In this document: piece by piece, positions 60,825-64,000 of the stretch
Layout of the letters: every line of letters begins with the position of its first letter
Numbering within the stretch: position 1 is the stretch's first letter
From: Rhizobiales bacterium 62-47
GTDB lineage: Bacteria; Pseudomonadota; Alphaproteobacteria; Rhizobiales; Xanthobacteraceae
NCBI GenBank assembly: GCA_001899255.1
Contig: MKVX01000018.1
Span: 931,150-995,149 of the forward strand
Length of the DNA stretch: 64,000 nucleotides
Direction: 5' to 3'
Position numbers and translations under genes: made by a program
Notes under the pieces: generated by a model
What the model saw: the letters and a program-made list of their open reading frames with translations, nothing else
The model's database searches: none
Told to the model about the DNA's origin: nothing

Positions 60825-61067
60825 CTATTTCCCCGCCGCCTTGCGCAACGCCGCGTTCACGCGATCCTGCCAGCCCGGGCCATCGGCCTGAAAGTATTCC
60901 AGCACGTCCTGATCGATCCGCAAGGTCACCTGTTCCTTGACGCCGGGCACCGCCGCCTGCCGCTGCGGGACCGGCGGCGCGACCTTCGCCGTGACCTTCT
61001 TAAAAGCGGCCTCGGCTTCGGTGCGGGCATCGTTCAGGGTTCGCGGACGGCGCGGCGGCTGCGACAT
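60825..61067 (-). CDS. BrnA-like antitoxin, orphan
   Basis: This 80-residue protein has a C-terminal part, VTLRIDQDVLEYFQADGPGWQDRVNAALRKAAG, that matches the BrnA antitoxin ribbon-helix-helix family (BrnTA type II systems). The N-terminal half is basic and Ala-rich. A BrnT toxin gene would be expected directly upstream, but the next gene upstream is cysK, 30 bases away. It could be a DNA-binding protein acting alone, or regulate a distant toxin. Confidence 0.75.
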   Translation of the reverse strand: MSQPPRRPRTLNDARTEAEAAFKKVTAKVAPPVPQRQAAVPGVKEQVTLRIDQDVLEYFQADGPGWQDRVNAALRKAAGK

Positions 61068-61097
61068 GATGGTGGCTCATTCCCCGGTTGGCGGCGG

Positions 61098-62081
61098 TCA
61101 AATACCTTCGAACAGGACGGTCGACAGATAGCGTTCCGAGAATGACGGAACAATGGCCAGGATGACCTTTCCCCCGCTGTCCGGCCGCTTGCCGATCTGC
61201 AGCGCCGCGGCAATCGCCGCGCCGGAAGAGATGCCACCGGGAATGCCTTCAGAGCGAGCCAGCGCCCGCGACGTCGCCAGCGCCGTGGCGCTATCGACTT
61301 TGACGATCTCGTCGATCACGCTGCGATCCAGGACGTCGGGGATAAAACCTGCGCCGATCCCCTGTATCTTGTGCGGCGTATGTTGACCGCCGGACAGCAC
61401 CGGGCTTTCCTCGGGTTCGACCGCGACCATGCGCAACGACGGCTTGCGCGGTTTCAGCGCCTGACCAATGCCGGAAATGGTGCCGCCGGTGCCGACGCCG
61501 GAGACGACGATATCGACGTTGCCCTGCGTGTCGTTCCAGATCTCCTCGGCGGTGGTGCGGCGATGCACTTCGGGATTGGCGAGATTCTTGAACTGCTGCG
61601 GCATCACCGAGTTCGGCGTGGTGCGCAATAACTCCTCAGCGGTTGCAATTGCGCCCTTCATGCCTTGCGCCGCGGGTGTCAGCACGATCTCGGCGCCGAG
61701 GAAGGCCAGCATCTTGCGCCGTTCGATCGACATCGATTCAGGCATCACCAGTTTGAGCCGGTAGCCGCGCGACGCTGCGACGAAGGCAAGCGCGATACCG
61801 GTGTTGCCTGAGGTCGGCTCAATGAGCACCGTATCGGCGTTGATGACGCCGGCCTTCTCCATCGCCGTGACCATCGCCGCGCCGATGCGGTCCTTCACGC
61901 TGGCAGCGGGATTGAAATACTCCAGCTTGGCGAGAACGGTCGCCGCGACACCGTGCTGTTGCGGCAATCTGACCAGCTTCACGATGGGCGTATCGCCGAT
62001 TGCGTCGACAATGCTGTCGAACACCCGCCCGCGCCCGGGACGATGAGATTGCGTTGCAGTCGTTGATGTCGGCTTGTCCAT
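61098..62081 (-). CDS. cysK: Cysteine synthase A (O-acetylserine sulfhydrylase)
   Basis: This 327-residue PLP enzyme forms cysteine from O-acetylserine and sulfide. The PLP lysine is in [11 protein letters not shown] (about residues 57-67), the substrate loop in [16 protein letters not shown], and the glycine loop in [24 protein letters not shown] is the CysK-type signature. The first about 19 residues are a short extension. It may be transcribed together with the downstream BrnA-like gene (30 bases). Confidence 0.95.
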   Translation of the reverse strand: MDKPTSTTATQSHRPGRGRVFDSIVDAIGDTPIVKLVRLPQQHGVAATVLAKLEYFNPAASVKDRIGAAMVTAMEKAGVINADTVLIEPTSGNTGIALAFVAASRGYRLKLVMPESMSIERRKMLAFLGAEIVLTPAAQGMKGAIATAEELLRTTPNSVMPQQFKNLANPEVHRRTTAEEIWNDTQGNVDIVVSGVGTGGTISGIGQALKPRKPSLRMVAVEPEESPVLSGGQHTPHKIQGIGAGFIPDVLDRSVIDEIVKVDSATALATSRALARSEGIPGGISSGAAIAAALQIGKRPDSGGKVILAIVPSFSERYLSTVLFEGI

Positions 62082-62302
62082 CTTTCACCCTCATTGCAGC
62101 AAAGCGGGACGACAGCATCGAACATAAAGACACAAATGCGGCCAATGCTTACGCTCGCGCAAGTTACGACCATGAAGCGATCATATTCGCTGCATCGCAA
62201 ACCTGTGAAAGGGAAATCGTAAAACCAACGCATTTGTGTTGCGACATCGTCAAATATTGCGGTGTATTATTTGCGTGTCGATCAGATGCCGAGGAGGTCA
62301 CG

Positions 62303-62518
62303 ATGCCAGCAATCGCTGAAATCCTGCCGACCAGATCGCCGCATCCCGCGCCGCGCGGGAGCGACTTGCCGACCTGTCCGGTGTGCGCGGACTCGATGAT
62401 TGCCGCCGAAGCATCTGCGCTGTTGTCCGACAATCAGCTCAGTTACTTATGGACATGCGACACGTGCGGCTACGGCTTCGTCACCAAGCATTCGTTCGTA
62501 GCGCTCGTTTGCAATTGA
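62303..62518 (+). CDS. Small zinc-ribbon-like protein
   Basis: This 71-residue protein has two CxxC-type pairs: C29-x2-C32 (LPTCPVCAD) and C57-x2-C60 (WTCDTCGYGF). They could bind zinc. A typical Rhizobiales hypothetical, with GAGGAGGT directly before the ATG, which clearly decides the start. It is divergent from cysK; the function is unknown, with nucleic-acid binding being a guess. Confidence 0.72.
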   Translation: MPAIAEILPTRSPHPAPRGSDLPTCPVCADSMIAAEASALLSDNQLSYLWTCDTCGYGFVTKHSFVALVCN

Positions 62519-62627
62519 ATTGCATTGGAGCGATCGTACGCCCGTTCACGACACGAAACTTGCATTCTGATATAGGCGCCGAGCAATCGCTCGCCGAGGC
62601 GTTCGCAATGCAGCAAATCAAAATCGG

Positions 62628-63761
62628 TCAACGCGGCGCGACGTCGCCGCGTTGCCAGCGTTCCTTCACGCTCGCGCGGAAGGCCGCGAAAGTGCCGCCC
62701 GCAATCGCGGCGCGCATACCGGCCATTAACTCCTGATAATAGGCGACGTTGATTTCCGACAGCAGCATCGCGCCCAGCGTCTCGCCCGATTTGACGAGGT
62801 GATGCAGGTAAGCGCGCGAATAAGTGCGCGCCGCCGGCCATGAACTTTCCTCGTCGAGCGGACGCGGATCGTCGGCGTGACGCGCGTTGCGCAAATTGAC
62901 CGGCCCTCGCCGCGTGAATGCCAGGCCGTGGCGACCGTTGCGCGTCGGCATGACGCAATCGAACATATCGATGCCGCGCGCCACCGCCTCGAGGATATCG
63001 TCCGGCGTGCCCACACCCATCAGATAGCGTGGCCGATCCTGCGGCAGCGTTGGCGCAGCCACTTCGATCATCGCCAGCATGACCTCCTGCGGTTCGCCAA
63101 CCGCGAGACCGCCGATGGCGTAACCATGGAAACCGATATCGATCAGCCGCAACGCACTGAGGCGGCGCAGCGCCGGAACATCGCCACCCTGCACGATGCC
63201 GAACAGCATGTAGCCCGGCGGCGCCGTCTCGAACGCGCGCTTGCTGCGCTCGGCCCAGCGCAACGACAGTTGCATGGCGCGTTCGATATCGTCGTGCGTT
63301 GCCGGCAAGCGCACGCACTCGTCGAGTTGCATCGCGATATCCGAACCGAGCAATCGCTGCACTTCGATCGAGCGCTCCGGCGATAGCTCAACGCTCGCGC
63401 CGTCGATATGCGAACGGAACGTCACCGCATGCTCGCTGAGCTTGCGCAATTGCGCCAGCGACATCACCTGAAAGCCGCCGGAGTCGGTGAGCATCGGTCC
63501 GTTCCAGGTGGTGAACCTCTGCAAGCCGCCAAGCGCCGCGATGCGCTCGGCACCGGGACGCAACATCAGATGATAGGTGTTGCCGAGCACGATGTCGGCG
63601 CCCGCTTCGCGGATCTCGCGCCAATGAATACCCTTCATGGCGCCCGCGGTGCCGACCGGCATGAAGGCCGGTGTCCGCACCGTGCCGTTAGGCGTCGTCA
63701 GTTCGCCGGTGCGTGCCTCGCCGTCACGCCCTTTCAGCACGAAATGGTTGGCCAGCGTCAT
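62628..63761 (-). CDS. tgt: tRNA-guanine transglycosylase without zinc ligands
   Basis: This 377-residue protein is of the queuine/archaeosine tRNA-ribosyltransferase family and exchanges guanine-34 for preQ1. The catalytic residues are present: D93 (LTDSGGFQ) and D268 ([10 protein letters not shown]). In the zinc site, three Cys and one His of the family (Zymomonas C318, C320, C323, H349) align with S306, W308, A311 and I337, so all four are lost. The remaining sequence is otherwise normal. It overlaps queA by 4 bases, so it is in the queuosine operon. Confidence 0.9.
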   Translation of the reverse strand: MTLANHFVLKGRDGEARTGELTTPNGTVRTPAFMPVGTAGAMKGIHWREIREAGADIVLGNTYHLMLRPGAERIAALGGLQRFTTWNGPMLTDSGGFQVMSLAQLRKLSEHAVTFRSHIDGASVELSPERSIEVQRLLGSDIAMQLDECVRLPATHDDIERAMQLSLRWAERSKRAFETAPPGYMLFGIVQGGDVPALRRLSALRLIDIGFHGYAIGGLAVGEPQEVMLAMIEVAAPTLPQDRPRYLMGVGTPDDILEAVARGIDMFDCVMPTRNGRHGLAFTRRGPVNLRNARHADDPRPLDEESSWPAARTYSRAYLHHLVKSGETLGAMLLSEINVAYYQELMAGMRAAIAGGTFAAFRASVKERWQRGDVAPR

Positions 63762-64000
63762 CGGCTGCCTTTGTCGGGAAACAACAAGGAAGCGTCGCCG
63801 TAGGAATAGAAGCGATAGCCGTTGGCGATGGCATGAGCATACGCCTGCTGCATCGTTTCGAGTCCGCTGAATGCCGATACCAGCATGAACAGCGTCGAGC
63901 GCGGCAGATGAAAATTAGTCATCAACGCATCGACGGCGCGAAAACGATAGCCCGGCGTGATGAAAATATCGGTCTCGCCAGAAAATGGCTGGATCACGCC
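63758..64000 (-). CDS. queA: S-adenosylmethionine:tRNA ribosyltransferase-isomerase QueA (partial)
   Basis: Only the C-terminal part (about 80 residues) lies in the window; the gene continues past the right edge. It holds [39 protein letters not shown] and ends [12 protein letters not shown], typical of QueA. This enzyme forms epoxyqueuosine after Tgt. Its stop overlaps the tgt start by 4 bases, so both genes are coupled. Confidence 0.93.
   Translation of the reverse strand, partial: GVIQPFSGETDIFITPGYRFRAVDALMTNFHLPRSTLFMLVSAFSGLETMQQAYAHAIANGYRFYSYGDASLLFPDKGSR

Noticed and set aside
1-64000. CRISPR array, insertion sequences, rRNA
   Set aside because: No regular direct repeats with spacers, no transposase-like reading frame and no rRNA sequence were seen on either strand.

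Overview
The window is high-GC chromosomal DNA from an alphaproteobacterium. It most likely belongs to the Bradyrhizobium / Afipia / Rhodopseudomonas group (Bradyrhizobiaceae, now Nitrobacteraceae). The evidence is a phosphatidylcholine synthase of the rhizobial Pcs type, an IalB-family protein, a GCG_CRPN-type secreted protein, a cyclic beta-glucan cluster laid out like ndvC-ndvD-ndvB of Bradyrhizobium, and two kinds of dispersed palindromic repeat that I associate with this family. Genus and species cannot be fixed from the sequence alone. I see no insertion sequence, prophage, CRISPR array or rRNA.

Layout. 0.2-6 kb: a Tat-exported metallo-beta-lactamase-fold protein, a DedA protein, a small histidine-containing membrane protein, parE, and an FAD monooxygenase. 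6.4-14.7 kb: a CUT1-type ABC importer (binding protein, two permeases, ATPase) followed in the same direction by a 2-hydroxyacid dehydrogenase and an amidase, then a small protein and a cyclohexadienyl-dehydratase-like periplasmic protein. 14.9-19.8 kb: a DUF2147 protein, a cupin/RraA pair, and the 5-oxoprolinase set pxpB-pxpC-pxpA. 19.8-24.4 kb (minus strand): a formate/nitrite channel, a sirohaem nitrite/sulfite reductase, a flavodoxin-less FAD/NADPH reductase and a 48-residue membrane protein, behind a sigma-54-like promoter. 24.8-32.6 kb: rimO, a quinone oxidoreductase with an operator-like repeat, pcs-terC, a UbiH-family hydroxylase, an AEC transporter, hspQ and an IalB protein.

32.8-38 kb: a YejA-like peptide-binding protein, an adenylate-forming enzyme with degenerate motifs, a degenerate GGDEF protein and a PRC-barrel protein. 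38-49 kb is housekeeping: mfd-sdhE, recG, a DUF502 protein, glmS and glmU. 48.6-55.7 kb: a coiled-coil envelope protein, a small membrane protein and the ndvC/ndvD/ndvB cluster, followed by tRNA-Lys(TTT) with a clear promoter. 56-64 kb: small secreted or hypothetical proteins, a formyltransferase-fold protein, RidA, an EamA transporter, an orphan BrnA-like antitoxin, cysK, a small zinc-ribbon-like protein, tgt, and the 3' part of queA, which runs off the right edge.

Most notable observations: the Tgt protein has lost all four canonical zinc ligands while keeping both catalytic aspartates; the nitrite/sulfite reductase and its reductase partner share an N-terminal sequence motif, and the reductase carries an Fe-S-type cysteine motif where a flavodoxin domain would normally be; and two consecutive genes at 34.7-37.5 kb look like enzymes that have lost their catalytic signatures.
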